Shown here in pieces: positions 1-8,876 of a DNA stretch of 64,000 nucleotides. Location of the stretch: positions 930,001 through 994,000 of the forward strand of contig NZ_CP137854.1 of the NCBI RefSeq assembly GCF_033546935.1, given 5' to 3'. The position numbers were made by a program, and so were the translations under genes. Positions within the stretch are counted from its first letter, which is position 1, and every line of letters begins with the position of its first letter. Under the pieces are notes generated by a model. The model was not told the DNA's origin, searched no databases, and saw nothing but the letters and a program-made list of their open reading frames with translations. The DNA comes from Xylophilus sp. GOD-11R (lineage in GTDB: Bacteria; Pseudomonadota; Gammaproteobacteria; Burkholderiales; Burkholderiaceae_C).

Positions 1-229
1 TGCGCAGGCCCAGGCTCAGGCCGACGGCGGGAATCCAGTCGACCTGCTCGCGCAGCACGCCTACGCCCTGGGCGTGGACCAGGCCCGACAGCGCGCTGAT
101 GGTGAGCCCGGTGCAGGTCACGGCGATGGCGCCGGCGAGCAATGCCCCGGCATTGCGTGCACGCGTGGGCAGGACGGCCGCGAAAAGGCTGCCGATGAAG
201 GGAAGGGCCAGCAGCGTGGTCAGCAGCAT
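1..229 (-). CDS. mrpA: Na+/H+ antiporter subunit A (MrpA/PhaA family), N-terminal part
   Basis: This is the first 76 codons of a minus-strand gene that runs off the left edge. From the ATG at 227-229 it reads as a hydrophobic helix, a short basic loop, a second hydrophobic helix, then a segment containing REQVDWIPAVGLSLGLR. A V-x-W-x-P-x-x-G-L-x-L segment after two N-terminal helices is typical of the large membrane subunit of multisubunit cation/proton antiporters (MnhA/MrpA/PhaA) and of related NuoL-like proteins. In that family the protein is an inner-membrane component of a six- or seven-subunit complex exporting Na+ or K+ against H+. The family call is an inference from about 76 residues; a NuoL/HyfB-type paralogue is the main alternative. 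A terminator at 384-405 separates it from the comEA-like gene upstream. Confidence 0.6.
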   Translation of the reverse strand, partial: MLLTTLLALPFIGSLFAAVLPTRARNAGALLAGAIAVTCTGLTISALSGLVHAQGVGVLREQVDWIPAVGLSLGLR

Positions 230-383
230 GCCGGCCGGGCGTGGGGAAGGTGGGGGGCGGGTGCGGGCATGGCCCTGGATGATCGCCGCAGCGCACCGGT
301 GGCGTGCAACAAAAAACCCGGACCACGATGAGCCACGTGTCGTTTGCCGGCCGGTTTTTCCAAAACGGCATCGCCCAAAAGAA

Positions 384-405
384 AAGCCGCCAGAGCTGGC
401 GGCTT
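384..405 (-). terminator. Rho-independent terminator after the comEA-like gene
   Basis: A perfect 9-bp stem, AAGCCGCCA (384-392) with TGGCGGCTT (397-405), closes a 4-base loop. Read on the minus strand it is followed by a T-rich run (TTTTCTTTTGG, 373-383). It starts 19 bp beyond the stop codon at 424. Confidence 0.85.
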
Positions 406-423
406 GGATGGGAACGCTCCGGC

Positions 424-804
424 TTATTTGCCGGCGACCTTGTCCTTGGCTTCCTTGGCGACTTCCTTGGTCTTGTCGGCGGCTGCGCGGGCGCCGTCCT
501 TGACCTTTTCGGTGGCCGGCTTGCCGGACTTGACCGGCGCGGTGAAGGCAGCGCCGTCGACCGTCAGGCCGTTGGCCGACAGCTTGCTGGCGCGGCTCTC
601 GCCGACACCTTTGACGCGGGAGACGAAATCTTCCCAGTTCTTGAAGGCACCCTTTTCGCGTTCCGCGAGGATGAGTCGCGAGGTGACCGGGCCGACGCCT
701 TTGACGCCATCGAGTTCGGCCGTGCTGGCCTTGTTGACGTCGACCGCCGCGAAGGCGGAAGCGGCGATGAGCATGGCGAACATGGCGACGAGTTTTTTGA
801 GCAT
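424..804 (-). CDS. ComEA-like helix-hairpin-helix DNA-binding protein, exported
   Basis: The product is 126 aa. The start is the ATG at 802-804, preceded by AGGAG at a good distance; longer upstream extensions of the frame lack such a site. Residues 1-19 are a signal peptide ending in Ala-Phe-Ala-Ala. Residues about 20-85 form paired helix-hairpin-helix motifs (VNKASTAELDGVKGVGPVTS and RVKGVGESRASKL), the DNA-binding fold of ComEA. The C-terminal 40 residues are Lys/Ala/Glu rich and probably helical. ComEA proteins bind incoming double-stranded DNA in the periplasm during natural transformation; small betaproteobacterial members may also have other roles. It is a single gene with its own terminator and a 163-bp gap to lapB. 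The family is clear; a role in competence is inferred. Confidence 0.85.
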   Translation of the reverse strand: MLKKLVAMFAMLIAASAFAAVDVNKASTAELDGVKGVGPVTSRLILAEREKGAFKNWEDFVSRVKGVGESRASKLSANGLTVDGAAFTAPVKSGKPATEKVKDGARAAADKTKEVAKEAKDKVAGK

Positions 805-967
805 GGTTTTTTCTCCTGGAACACTGGAACACGGGGATAGGCCGGCGGCAGCCTGCCGGCAAAGGCCCAGGGACAACGCGGCTGGTCTGCGAGGCGTTGA
901 CAGATTCAGGCCAGGAAAAGCCTGGAATGAGAGTGAAAGCTCGCTTTTTCCTTCGCGAGCCGGCGGG

Positions 968-2137
968 TTACAGCTCTTCGACGCGTTTGGTTGGGTAACT
1001 GTCCCAGGTCTGGCAGCCGGGGCATTGCCAGAAATGCTGCTGGGCCTCGAAACCGCAGGCCGCGCAGCGGTAGCGCAGCAGCGGCTTGGCGGCCTGGTCG
1101 AGCGCCTTCTGGATCGGCGGGTGCAGGTCTTCGTGCGCCAGTGTCTCGCCGGCAAGCCACTTGGCCGCGGCCACGAGCGATGGCTCGCGTTCCAGATGGC
1201 GCAGGTACCAGTGCCGGGCTTCGTCGTCGCTGCCTGGGTCGCCACGCTCGAGCAGCACGATGGCGTCGAGCAGGTCGAGCGAGGGCGAAGCCTCATACCG
1301 CGCGGTGAGCAGGGCGCTGGCTTCGGTCGTGCGGCCGGTGGCGATGGCACTGTCGGCCAGCACACGCGCCACCAGCGGCAGCGCGGCGGGGGCGAGCGCG
1401 TCGAGCTGGAGCAAGGCGTCGAAGGCTTCGGCATCGCGGCCACGGCGGCGTTCGAGCAGGGCGAGTTCGATGCGGGGCCGGGGCGCGCCGGGGGCGGATG
1501 CCACGGCCTGCTGCAGCAGGCCGGATGCGCCATCCGGGTCACCCGCAGCACTGCGTGCCACGGCCTGTTCGCACAGGTAGTGCGCGCGGCGGACGGTGAA
1601 GTCGCCCTGGCCCGAGGCGGTGAGGCGCTCGGTGATGGTGGCGGCCTGTTCCCAGTCGCGCGAGCGTTCGTAGATGGCCAGCAGCGCCAGGCGCGCCTGT
1701 TCCTCGTAAGGGGTGCTTTCGAGCCGCCGCAGCGCTTCTTCGGCGCGGTCGAGCAGGCCGGCCTTGAGGTAGTCGAGCGCCAGGGCGTGCTGGGCGCGTT
1801 CGCGGTCGCTGTGGCCGAGGTCGCCGCGGCTCAGCAGATGCTGGTGCACCCGCACCGCGCGTTCGTATTCGCCGCGCCGGCGGAAAAGGTTGCCCAGGGC
1901 GAAGTGCAGCTCGGAGGTGTCCGGGTCGTTCTGCACCGCTTCGATGAAGGCGTCGATGGCCTGGTCCTGCTGCTCGTTGAGCAGGAAGTTCAGGCCGCGG
2001 AAGTAGGCCTTGGGCGCCTGGCGGTTTTCCAGGCGGCCCTGGCGCAGGTCGAAACGGGAGGCGAACCAGCCCAGCACGAAGGCGACCGGCAGACCCAGCA
2101 GGATCCAGCCGAGGCCGGCGACGACGTCAGAGTCCAT
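968..2137 (-). CDS. lapB: Lipopolysaccharide assembly protein B (TPR protein)
   Basis: The product is 389 aa, the same length as E. coli LapB (YciM). Residues 8-25 are a single N-terminal membrane helix followed by Arg-rich sequence. Residues about 45-340 are tetratricopeptide repeats. The end carries two Cys pairs (CAAC and CPGC, around residues 355-373), the rubredoxin-like metal-binding domain of this family. LapB sits in the inner membrane facing the cytoplasm and guides FtsH-dependent degradation of LpxC, so it balances lipid A synthesis. The gene overlaps lapA by 11 bp, indicating translational coupling, and lies in the conserved rpsA-ihfB-lapA-lapB order. Confidence 0.95.
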   Translation of the reverse strand: MDSDVVAGLGWILLGLPVAFVLGWFASRFDLRQGRLENRQAPKAYFRGLNFLLNEQQDQAIDAFIEAVQNDPDTSELHFALGNLFRRRGEYERAVRVHQHLLSRGDLGHSDRERAQHALALDYLKAGLLDRAEEALRRLESTPYEEQARLALLAIYERSRDWEQAATITERLTASGQGDFTVRRAHYLCEQAVARSAAGDPDGASGLLQQAVASAPGAPRPRIELALLERRRGRDAEAFDALLQLDALAPAALPLVARVLADSAIATGRTTEASALLTARYEASPSLDLLDAIVLLERGDPGSDDEARHWYLRHLEREPSLVAAAKWLAGETLAHEDLHPPIQKALDQAAKPLLRYRCAACGFEAQQHFWQCPGCQTWDSYPTKRVEEL

Positions 2138-2441
2138 GCGGCAGCTGTTCGATCGGCAGTGGCGGCTGCACCGGTTCGGCCGCCGGGCTGGCGGCGGCGG
2201 GAGCCGGCGCGGCAGCTTGTGCGCGGCGCAGCGCGTTACGGTCCTTCCACCAGCGCGGAACCATGCCCAGCACGCCGGTGGCGATGCCCAACGCGAAGGC
2301 GCTCAGCACCACCAGCACCAGCGGCGCCTGCCAGCGGGTGCCGAAGAAGAAGTGCACCGTGGCGTCCTGCTGGTTGTTCAGCGCGAAAGCGAAAAGGGTA
2401 AAAAAAATGGCTGCCTTGAGCAGCCATGCGAGGTATTTCAT
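2127..2441 (-). CDS. lapA: LapA-domain inner-membrane protein
   Basis: The product is 104 aa. Residues 4-22 and about 43-62 are two membrane helices flanking a NNQQDATVHFFFG-type segment, the hallmark of the LapA (DUF1049) family. The tail after WKDRNALRR is Ala/Pro rich and cytoplasmic. LapA is the partner of LapB in the inner membrane; its own biochemical role is not settled. The stop lies inside the lapB start region (11-bp overlap), and the ihfB stop is 30 bp upstream, so ihfB-lapA-lapB are probably one transcript. Confidence 0.93.
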   Translation of the reverse strand: MKYLAWLLKAAIFFTLFAFALNNQQDATVHFFFGTRWQAPLVLVVLSAFALGIATGVLGMVPRWWKDRNALRRAQAAAPAPAAASPAAEPVQPPLPIEQLPHGL

Positions 2442-2471
2442 GATCCTGTCCCCGGGTGGCGACTGGCGATT

Positions 2472-2789
2472 CTAGGCGTCTGCCGAGGGCGTGGACTTCA
2501 TCGCGGCGGTGCGCTCGTCGACCGCTTCGCGCAAGGCCTTGCCGGGCTTGAAATGCGGCACCCGCTTTTCGGGGATGGCCACGCTTTCGCCGCTGCGCGG
2601 ATTGCGGCCCATGCGGGGCGGGCGGTGGTTGACGGTGAAGCTGCCGAAGCCGCGGATCTCGATGCGATGGCCGCGCACCAGCGCGTCGGCGACCGCGTCG
2701 AGCACCGTCTTGACGGCGGTTTCCGCATCCCGGTGGGTGAGCTGGGCGAAGCGGGCGGCGAGTTCCTCGACGAGATCGGAGCGGGTCAT
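2472..2789 (-). CDS. ihfB: Integration host factor subunit beta
   Basis: The product is 105 aa. The start [11 protein letters not shown] at 2787-2789 matches the normal IHF-beta N terminus; the longer frame to 2870 runs through a terminator and is rejected. The DNA-binding arm is intact: [20 protein letters not shown] (about residues 64-83) includes the proline that intercalates into DNA. IHF is a heterodimer with IhfA that bends DNA sharply at promoters, including sigma-54 promoters such as the glnA promoter in this window. It lies downstream of rpsA, beyond a terminator, so it may also have its own promoter. Confidence 0.96.
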   Translation of the reverse strand: MTRSDLVEELAARFAQLTHRDAETAVKTVLDAVADALVRGHRIEIRGFGSFTVNHRPPRMGRNPRSGESVAIPEKRVPHFKPGKALREAVDERTAAMKSTPSADA

Positions 2790-2844
2790 GCGGATCGGAA
2801 AGTGGCGTTTTAGCGAACGGAGTGAATCTGGGGCGGCCAAAAAA

Positions 2845-2878
2845 AAGGCGGCGGCGGCATCATGCCGCACACCGCCTT
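2845..2878 (-). terminator. Terminator between rpsA and ihfB
   Basis: On the minus strand AAGGCGGTGTGCGGC is followed by GCCGCCGCCGCCTT and then a run of eight T (2839-2846). The outer 7 bp pair perfectly and the inner stem is imperfect. It lies just beyond the repeat array at 2883-3005 and should end much of the rpsA transcription. Confidence 0.8.
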
Positions 2879-2882
2879 ATCC

Positions 2883-3005
2883 GACAACGGCTTAGCCGTT
2901 GTCACTTGGGTTTCTCGACAACGACTTAGCCGTTGTCGCCCGGGTTTCTCGACAACGGATCAGCCGTTGTCGCCCGGGTTGCTCGACAGCGATTTAGCCG
3001 TTGTT
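2883..3005. repeat. Four tandem 34-bp hairpin repeats grown from the 3' end of rpsA
   Basis: Four copies of a 21-bp imperfect palindrome (GACAACGGC-TTAG-CCGTTGTC type) begin at 2883, 2917, 2951 and 2985, an exact 34-bp period. They are separated by a conserved spacer (GCCCGGGTTTCTC type). The copy at 2985-3005 contains the last codons and the stop codon of rpsA: read on the minus strand every copy starts with an AACGGCTAA-like string, which is Asn-Gly-stop in rpsA. The array therefore looks like local duplication of the gene end, giving a series of stem-loops before the terminator. Confidence 0.9.
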
Positions 3006-4682
3006 CGAGTTGTCCAGCTTGGCACGCAGCAGGGCGCCCAGGCTGGTGGTGCCGGCGCTTTCGCGCGACGACTGCTGGCTCAGGTTGGCCATCGCGCCTT
3101 GTTCGTCGGCCATGTCCTTGGCCTTGATCGACAGCTGGATGTTGCGGGTCTTGCGATCCACGTTGACCACCACGGCGGTGACTTCGTCACCTTCCTTGAG
3201 CACGTTGCGGGCATCTTCGACACGGTCGCGACCGATTTCCGAAGCACGCAGGTAACCCATGATGCCGTCGGCGAGTTCGATCTCGGCGCCGCGGGCGTCG
3301 ACGGTCTTGACCTTGCCGGTGACGATCTGGCCCTTGTCGTTGACGGTGGTGAAGGTGGTGAACTCATCGCTGTCGAGCTGCTTGATGCCCAGCGAGATGC
3401 GTTCACGGTCCACGTCCACGGCCAGCACGATGGCTTCGACTTCCTGGCCCTTCTTGTAGTTGCGCACGGCGGCTTCGCCAGGCTCGTTCCACGAGAGGTC
3501 GGACAGGTGCACCAGGCCGTCGATGCCGGCAGCCAGGCCGACGAAGACGCCGAAGTCGGTGATCGACTTGATCGGGCCCTTGACGCGGTCGCCGCGCTTG
3601 GTGTTCTGGGCGAACTCCTGCCACGGGTTGGCGCGGGTCTGCTTCATGCCCAGGCTGATACGGCGCTTGTCTTCGTCGATTTCCAGAACCATGACTTCGA
3701 CTTCGTCGCCCAGCGAGACGAGCTTGCTGGGAGCGATGTTCTTGTTGGTCCAGTCCATTTCGGAGACGTGCACCAGGCCTTCGATGCCGGGTTCGAGTTC
3801 GACGAACGCGCCGTAGTCGGCGATGTTGGTGACCTTGCCGAACAGGCGGGTGCTTTGCGGGTAGCGGCGCGAAACGCCCATCCACGGGTCGTCACCCATT
3901 TGCTTGAGACCCAGCGAGACACGGTTCTTCTCGGTGTCGAACTTGAGGATCTTGGCGGTGATTTCCTGACCCGGCTGAACCACTTCGCTCGGGTGGCGAA
4001 CACGGCGCCATGCCATGTCGGTGATGTGCAGCAGGCCGTCGATGCCGCCGAGGTCGATGAACGCACCGTATTCGGTGATGTTCTTGACCACGCCGTTGAC
4101 GATGGCGCCTTCCTTCAGGGTTTCCATCAGCTTGGCGCGTTCTTCGCCCATGCTGGCTTCGACCACGGCACGGCGCGACAGCACGACGTTGTTGCGCTTG
4201 CGGTCGAGCTTGATGACCTTGAATTCGAGGGTCTTGTTCTCGTAGGGGGTCAGGTCCTTGACCGGACGCGTGTCGATCAGCGAGCCCGGCAGGAATGCGC
4301 GGATGCCGTTGACCAGGACAGTCAGGCCGCCCTTGACCTTGCCGGTGGTGGTGCCGGTGACGAATTCGCCGGATTCCAGCGCCTTCTCGAGGGCCAGCCA
4401 GGAAGCCAGGCGCTTGGCCTTGTCGCGCGACAGGATGGTGTCGCCGTAGCCGTTTTCGATGGCGTCGATGGCCACCGAGACGAAGTCGCCGACTTCGACT
4501 TCGACTTCGCCCTTGTCGTTCTTGAACTCTTCGAGGGGAACGTAGGACTCGGACTTGAGACCGGCGTTCACGACGACGAAGTTGTGCTCGATACGCACCA
4601 CTTCGGCGGTGATGACCTCGCCAGCGCGCATTTCAGAGCGCTGCAGCGATTCCTCGAACAAGGCGGCAAAAGATTCAGACAT
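2994..4682 (-). CDS. rpsA: 30S ribosomal protein S1
   Basis: The product is 562 aa, the usual S1 length. The start is [12 protein letters not shown] at 4680-4682, preceded by GGAAAC; the frame to 4787 is an upstream extension without family similarity. The body is six S1 (OB-fold) repeats: two degenerate N-terminal ones that bind the ribosome, then four RNA-binding ones with motifs such as [20 protein letters not shown] and [22 protein letters not shown]1 brings mRNA to the 30S subunit. It sits downstream of the aroA-cmk fusion with a 178-bp gap, long enough for an rpsA leader and promoter. Its 3' end is the template of the tandem repeats at 2883-3005. Confidence 0.97.
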   Translation of the reverse strand: MSESFAALFEESLQRSEMRAGEVITAEVVRIEHNFVVVNAGLKSESYVPLEEFKNDKGEVEVEVGDFVSVAIDAIENGYGDTILSRDKAKRLASWLALEKALESGEFVTGTTTGKVKGGLTVLVNGIRAFLPGSLIDTRPVKDLTPYENKTLEFKVIKLDRKRNNVVLSRRAVVEASMGEERAKLMETLKEGAIVNGVVKNITEYGAFIDLGGIDGLLHITDMAWRRVRHPSEVVQPGQEITAKILKFDTEKNRVSLGLKQMGDDPWMGVSRRYPQSTRLFGKVTNIADYGAFVELEPGIEGLVHVSEMDWTNKNIAPSKLVSLGDEVEVMVLEIDEDKRRISLGMKQTRANPWQEFAQNTKRGDRVKGPIKSITDFGVFVGLAAGIDGLVHLSDLSWNEPGEAAVRNYKKGQEVEAIVLAVDVDRERISLGIKQLDSDEFTTFTTVNDKGQIVTGKVKTVDARGAEIELADGIMGYLRASEIGRDRVEDARNVLKEGDEVTAVVVNVDRKTRNIQLSIKAKDMADEQGAMANLSQQSSRESAGTTSLGALLRAKLDNSNNG

Positions 4683-4860
4683 GGAGTTTCCTTCCGCACG
4701 GCAGGTCTTGCGCTGGCGCCAATCGCCTGCGATCCGGGGGCTGTGTGCGGTGATGGTTTGCGGTGGGAGCCGCGGTTGGTTGAACAAACCCGCCGATCGG
4801 TGCGCCAGTGGGCGCGGAGGGAATCGGCGGGATCGAATCGGCCCAGGCCGGCCTGCGAAT

Positions 4861-6858
4861 TCAGGCTGGAAAAGGCTGTCTTGCCTGCCACCAGCCGATC
4901 ACCTCGGCCACCGATTGCTCGATGGTGGCGGTGGAGTTGTCCAGCAGCAGGGCATCTGGCGCGGGCTTCAAGGGGGCGACCGGCCGGGAAGAATCCCGCA
5001 GGTCGCGCGCCTCCAGGCCCGCGCGAAGGTCGACGATTCTAGCCTCGATTCCCTTGGCGATCAATTGCTTGTACCTGCGCTCGGCACGGGTTTGCGCGCT
5101 GGCGGTGAGAAAGATCTTGAGCGGCGCCTGCGGGAAGATGACCGTGCCCATGTCGCGCCCGTCGGCGACCAACCCGGGCAGCCGGCGAAAACCCAGTTGC
5201 AGCGCGACCAGTGCGTCGCGCACCGACGGCAGCGCCGACACGCGGGAGGCGTTCATGCCGGCTTCCTCGGTGCGGATCGCGTCGGTCACGTCGTCGTGAC
5301 CGATGAAGACCCGGCCGTCGGCGAAACGCACGGGCAGCGTGCGGGCCAGTGCGGCGATGGCGGGCTCCTGTTCCGCTGCGATGGCCAGCCCGGCGCGCGT
5401 GGCCGCCAGCGCGGTGACGCGGTACATGGCGCCCGAATCGAGGAAGTGATAGCCCAGCCGGGCCGCCACCGCGGCCGCGACGGTGCCCTTGCCCGAGGCG
5501 GTCGGCCCGTCGATGCAAAGCACCGGGATGCTGGCGGCGGGCGTGCCGGCGACCGAGAACAGGGTCTCGAAGTAGTCCGGAAAGGTCTTGGCGACGCACT
5601 TCGGGTCTTCGATGCGCACCGGCAGGCCGTCCGGATTGAAGGCGGCCAGCGAGAAGCACATCGCCACGCGGTGGTCGTCGTAGGTGTGGATGCGGGCGGC
5701 GCGCCACTGGCCGGCCGGCAGCGGATGAATGCGCAGCCAGTCCGGGCCTTCCTCCACCGTGGCGCCGAGCTTGCGCGACTCGATGGCCATGGCGGCGATG
5801 CGGTCGGTTTCCTTCACGCGCCAACTGGCGATGTTGCGCAGCGTGCTCGGGCCGTCGGCGAACAACGCCATGGTGGCCAGCGTCATCGCGGCGTCGGGGA
5901 TGTGGTTGCAGTCGATGTCGATCGCCTTGAGCGGCCAGGCGCCGCGGCGGATCGTCATGCGGTTGGCGCCGCCTTCGACCAGCGCGCCCATCTGCCGCGC
6001 GGCGTCGACGAAGCGGATGTCGCCCTGGATCGAGTCTTCGCCGAGGCCGCGGATGACCAGCGGTCGATCGGTGGCAGCCATGGCGCCGAGGGCGATGAAG
6101 TAGCTGGCCGAGGACGCGTCGGCTTCCACGTGCAGCTTGCCCGGCGAGCGGTAGCGGCTGCCGGCGGGAATCGTGAAGCGCGACCAGCCCTCGCGCTCGA
6201 CCGTGATGCCGAAGCGGCGCAGCAGGTTGAGCGTGATCTCGATGTAGGGCCGCGAGATGAGTTCGCCTTGCACCTCGATGACGATCGCGCGCTCGACGGC
6301 GACCAGTGGCAGAGCCATGAGCAGCGCGGTGAGGAACTGGCTGGAGACGTCGCCGCGCACTGGAATCGGCGCGCCGAGCTTGAGCGTGGGGCGGCCGATG
6401 GACAGCGGCGGATAGCCCTGGTTGCCCAGGTAGCCAATGCTGCAGCCCAAGGCCCGCAGGGCATCGACCAGGTCGCCGATGGGGCGTTCGTGCATGCGCG
6501 GCACGCCTTCGAGCACGAAATCGCCGCCGAGCACGGCCAGCGCCGCGGTGAGCGGGCGCATGGCGGTACCGGCGTTGCCCAGGAACAGCCGTGCCGACAC
6601 GGCGGGCGGCTGGCCGCCGAGTCCGTCGATCTCGACCTGGCCCGGCCCGCCGCGCCGTACGCCGCAGCCCAGTTGCACCAGCGCATCGAGCATGACGCGG
6701 GTGTCGTCCGAATCGAGCAGGTCGTGGACGGCGGTGGTGCCTTCGCTGAGCGCGGCCAGCAGCAGTACGCGGTTGGAAATGCTCTTGGAGCCGGGCAGGG
6801 TCACCTCGCCGGCAGCGGTCTCGAGCGGCGGAAGATCCAGGAATTCGGTGGCGTACAT
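4861..6858 (-). CDS. aroA-cmk: Fused EPSP synthase / cytidylate kinase
   Basis: The product is 665 aa with two complete enzymes in one frame. Residues 1 to about 435 are 5-enolpyruvylshikimate-3-phosphate synthase, with [10 protein letters not shown] (21-30), [10 protein letters not shown] and [12 protein letters not shown]; it joins shikimate-3-phosphate to phosphoenolpyruvate in the chorismate pathway. Residues from about 445 are CMP/dCMP kinase, with the P-loop [13 protein letters not shown], then LDSGAMYR and [12 protein letters not shown] short Ala/Pro linker joins them. In most bacteria aroA and cmk are separate neighbours; here the stop and start between them have been lost. The gene starts 15 bp after the tyrA stop, so tyrA-aroA/cmk are co-transcribed. 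Both sets of active-site motifs look intact. Confidence 0.96.
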   Translation of the reverse strand: MYATEFLDLPPLETAAGEVTLPGSKSISNRVLLLAALSEGTTAVHDLLDSDDTRVMLDALVQLGCGVRRGGPGQVEIDGLGGQPPAVSARLFLGNAGTAMRPLTAALAVLGGDFVLEGVPRMHERPIGDLVDALRALGCSIGYLGNQGYPPLSIGRPTLKLGAPIPVRGDVSSQFLTALLMALPLVAVERAIVIEVQGELISRPYIEITLNLLRRFGITVEREGWSRFTIPAGSRYRSPGKLHVEADASSASYFIALGAMAATDRPLVIRGLGEDSIQGDIRFVDAARQMGALVEGGANRMTIRRGAWPLKAIDIDCNHIPDAAMTLATMALFADGPSTLRNIASWRVKETDRIAAMAIESRKLGATVEEGPDWLRIHPLPAGQWRAARIHTYDDHRVAMCFSLAAFNPDGLPVRIEDPKCVAKTFPDYFETLFSVAGTPAASIPVLCIDGPTASGKGTVAAAVAARLGYHFLDSGAMYRVTALAATRAGLAIAAEQEPAIAALARTLPVRFADGRVFIGHDDVTDAIRTEEAGMNASRVSALPSVRDALVALQLGFRRLPGLVADGRDMGTVIFPQAPLKIFLTASAQTRAERRYKQLIAKGIEARIVDLRAGLEARDLRDSSRPVAPLKPAPDALLLDNSTATIEQSVAEVIGWWQARQPFPA

Positions 6859-6873
6859 GGGGTGGGAGTCGGG

Positions 6874-7776
6874 TCAGGTGGGCGTCGTGCCCGCCGCACG
6901 CATGCGCCAGGCGCCACGGGTCTGGCTGGCGCGCGCGATGAGGGAATGCAGGGCCTCGCCGTCGTTGCGGTCCATGGCGTCTTCGAGGGCGGCCAGGGCG
7001 ATGCGGAAGGCGTCGGCCTGGCGGCGCAGCTCGTCGCGGTTGGCCAGCAGGATGTCGCGCCACATGTCGGGGTTGGCGGCGGCGATGCGGCTGTAGTCGC
7101 GAAAGCCGGGGCCGGCCAGGCCCAGGAACTCGTCGCCCTGCGGTTGCGCCTGTACCGCGTTGACCGCGGCGAAGGCCACCAGGTGCGGCAGGTGGCTGAC
7201 CGCGGCGAGAGCGGCGTCGTGCACGTCGGGCGCCATCTGCCGCACCGAGCAGCCGAGCGCGGTCCAGACGGCCTGGGCCTTCTGCAACTGGGCGGTGAGC
7301 GTGCGTTCGATCGGTGTCAGCACGACCTGCCGGTCGCGATAGAGGTCGGCGCGTGCCTTGGACGGGCCGGAGGTTTCGGCGCCGGCGATGGGGTGGGCCG
7401 GCACGAAGGAGCCGATGCGGTCGCGCAAGGCTTCACGCGCGGCATCCACCACGTCGGCCTTGGTGGAGCCGACGTCCATGACCAGCATGGCGGGCGTGAC
7501 GAGCTCGCGGATCGACTTGAGTGTGGGGCCGATGGCGGCGACCGGCACCGCCAGCAGCACGATGTCGGCGCCCGAGGCGGCGAGCAGCGCGGAGGGCGCG
7601 TCGACGTCGATGATGCCCAGCTGGCGTGCCTGCTCGGTGGTGGAGGGCGACTTGCTGTAGCCCACCACGCGCTTGACCAGGCCCGCCTGGCGCAGGGCGA
7701 GCGCGAAGGAGCTGCCCATCAGGCCGCAGCCGATCAGGCCGAGCTGCTCGAACATGGGTTTGACGACCTCGGTCAT
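6874..7776 (-). CDS. tyrA: Prephenate dehydrogenase
   Basis: The product is 300 aa from the ATG at 7774-7776, which overlaps the pheA stop as ATGA; an ATG seven codons further in is an alternative. The Rossmann NAD-binding motif GLIGCGLMGSSFALAL is at about residues 13-28. The substrate-binding stretch VPAHPIAGAETSG (around 122-134) and SHLPHLVAFA are both present. TyrA oxidatively decarboxylates prephenate to 4-hydroxyphenylpyruvate for tyrosine. There is no C-terminal ACT domain, so feedback by tyrosine must act differently, if at all. No hisC-type aminotransferase gene lies between pheA and tyrA, although many Burkholderiales have one there. Confidence 0.95.
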   Translation of the reverse strand: MTEVVKPMFEQLGLIGCGLMGSSFALALRQAGLVKRVVGYSKSPSTTEQARQLGIIDVDAPSALLAASGADIVLLAVPVAAIGPTLKSIRELVTPAMLVMDVGSTKADVVDAAREALRDRIGSFVPAHPIAGAETSGPSKARADLYRDRQVVLTPIERTLTAQLQKAQAVWTALGCSVRQMAPDVHDAALAAVSHLPHLVAFAAVNAVQAQPQGDEFLGLAGPGFRDYSRIAAANPDMWRDILLANRDELRRQADAFRIALAALEDAMDRNDGEALHSLIARASQTRGAWRMRAAGTTPT

Positions 7777-8876
7777 TTGCCGACCGCGTAGGCGCCCAGC
7801 ACCTTGTAGAAGGCGCAGAGCGCGCGCAGCTCCTGCAGGGCGGCGGCTACGTGGGGCTGGCTGGGATGGCCGTCGAGGTCGATGTAGAAGTAGTACTCCC
7901 ACTGGCCGGTCTTGGCCGGACGCGATTCGAAGCGGGTCATGGAGACGCCGTGGGTCTTGAGCGGCATGAGCAGGTCGTGCACCGCGCCGGGCTGGTTGGG
8001 CACCGACACGACCAGGCTGGTGCAGTCGTGGCCGGTGGCCGCCGGCATGGCCAGCGTCTGGGGCAGGGCGATGACGGCGAAGCGGGTGCGGTTGTAGGCG
8101 TCGTCCTGAATCGCGTGCGAAACGATGTGCAGGCCGAACTGCGTGGCCGCGCGCTCACTGGCGATACCGGCCCAGGCCGGGTTGGTGGCGGCCAGCCGCG
8201 CGCCTTCGGCATTGCTGGAGACCGGCCGGCGCTCCACGTGCGGCAGGTGCTTGGACAGCCAGCCCTGGCATTGCGCCAGCGCCTGCGGGTGGGCCAGCAC
8301 GGCCTCGATGCCGGCCAGCGAATTCTCGGTGCGCATCAGGTTGTGGCGGATCAGCAGGCTGACCTCGCCGACGATGTGGCAGGGCGTGTGCAGGAACAGG
8401 TCGAGCGAGCGGGTGACCACGCCTTCGACCGAGTTCTCGACGCCGACCACGCCGTACTGCGCGCTGCCGGCGGCCGTGGCGTGGAACACCTCGTCGAAGT
8501 TGGCGCAATACATCATGTCGGCCGCGCCGCCGAAGAACTCGATGGCCGCCTGTTCGGTGAAGGTGCCCTCGGGACCAAGTACGGCCACCCGTTGCGGCGA
8601 TTCGAGTGCCAGGCACGCCGACATGATCTCGCGCCATACGGCCGCCACATGGTTGCTCTTCAGTGGGCCGGGGTTGGCCGTCTGGATTTTGCCGATGACC
8701 TGCGCGACACGGTCGGGCCGGAAGTAGGGCGTGCCTTCGCGCTTCTTGAGTTCGCCCACGGCCTCGGCCACCAGGGCGCGGTCGTTGAGCAGGCGCAGCA
8801 GCTGGCTGTCGAGCGCGTCGATGCGGTCGCGCAGTTCGGCCAGCGTGAGATCGGGGGGCAGCGGTGCGTGGCTCAT
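7773..8876 (-). CDS. pheA: Bifunctional chorismate mutase / prephenate dehydratase
   Basis: The product is 367 aa. Residues about 10-90 are an AroQ-type chorismate mutase ([20 protein letters not shown]). Residues about 95-275 are prephenate dehydratase ([13 protein letters not shown], and the catalytic region NRTRFAVI). Residues about 285-360 are an ACT domain containing the phenylalanine-binding ESRP motif. It converts chorismate to phenylpyruvate, and the ACT domain predicts feedback inhibition by phenylalanine. Start and stop overlap serC and tyrA as ATGA on both sides, so the three are tightly coupled. Confidence 0.96.
   Translation of the reverse strand: MSHAPLPPDLTLAELRDRIDALDSQLLRLLNDRALVAEAVGELKKREGTPYFRPDRVAQVIGKIQTANPGPLKSNHVAAVWREIMSACLALESPQRVAVLGPEGTFTEQAAIEFFGGAADMMYCANFDEVFHATAAGSAQYGVVGVENSVEGVVTRSLDLFLHTPCHIVGEVSLLIRHNLMRTENSLAGIEAVLAHPQALAQCQGWLSKHLPHVERRPVSSNAEGARLAATNPAWAGIASERAATQFGLHIVSHAIQDDAYNRTRFAVIALPQTLAMPAATGHDCTSLVVSVPNQPGAVHDLLMPLKTHGVSMTRFESRPAKTGQWEYYFYIDLDGHPSQPHVAAALQELRALCAFYKVLGAYAVGK

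Noticed and set aside
1086..1580. Plus-strand Ser/Arg-rich frames opposite lapB
   Set aside because: Typical antisense low-complexity frames of a GC-rich TPR gene.
2883..3005. CRISPR array
   Set aside because: The repeats follow each other at 34 bp with conserved, not unique, spacers, and one unit is the end of rpsA.
2862..5042. Long plus-strand frame of 726 codons antisense to rpsA
   Set aside because: It is a mirror of the GC-rich rpsA and aroA-cmk codons, has repetitive Asp/Val/Leu composition, no RBS and no family similarity; the minus-strand genes are certain.
4555..7791. Plus-strand frame of 1078 codons antisense to aroA-cmk and tyrA
   Set aside because: Gly/Arg/His-rich noise opposite well-conserved enzymes.
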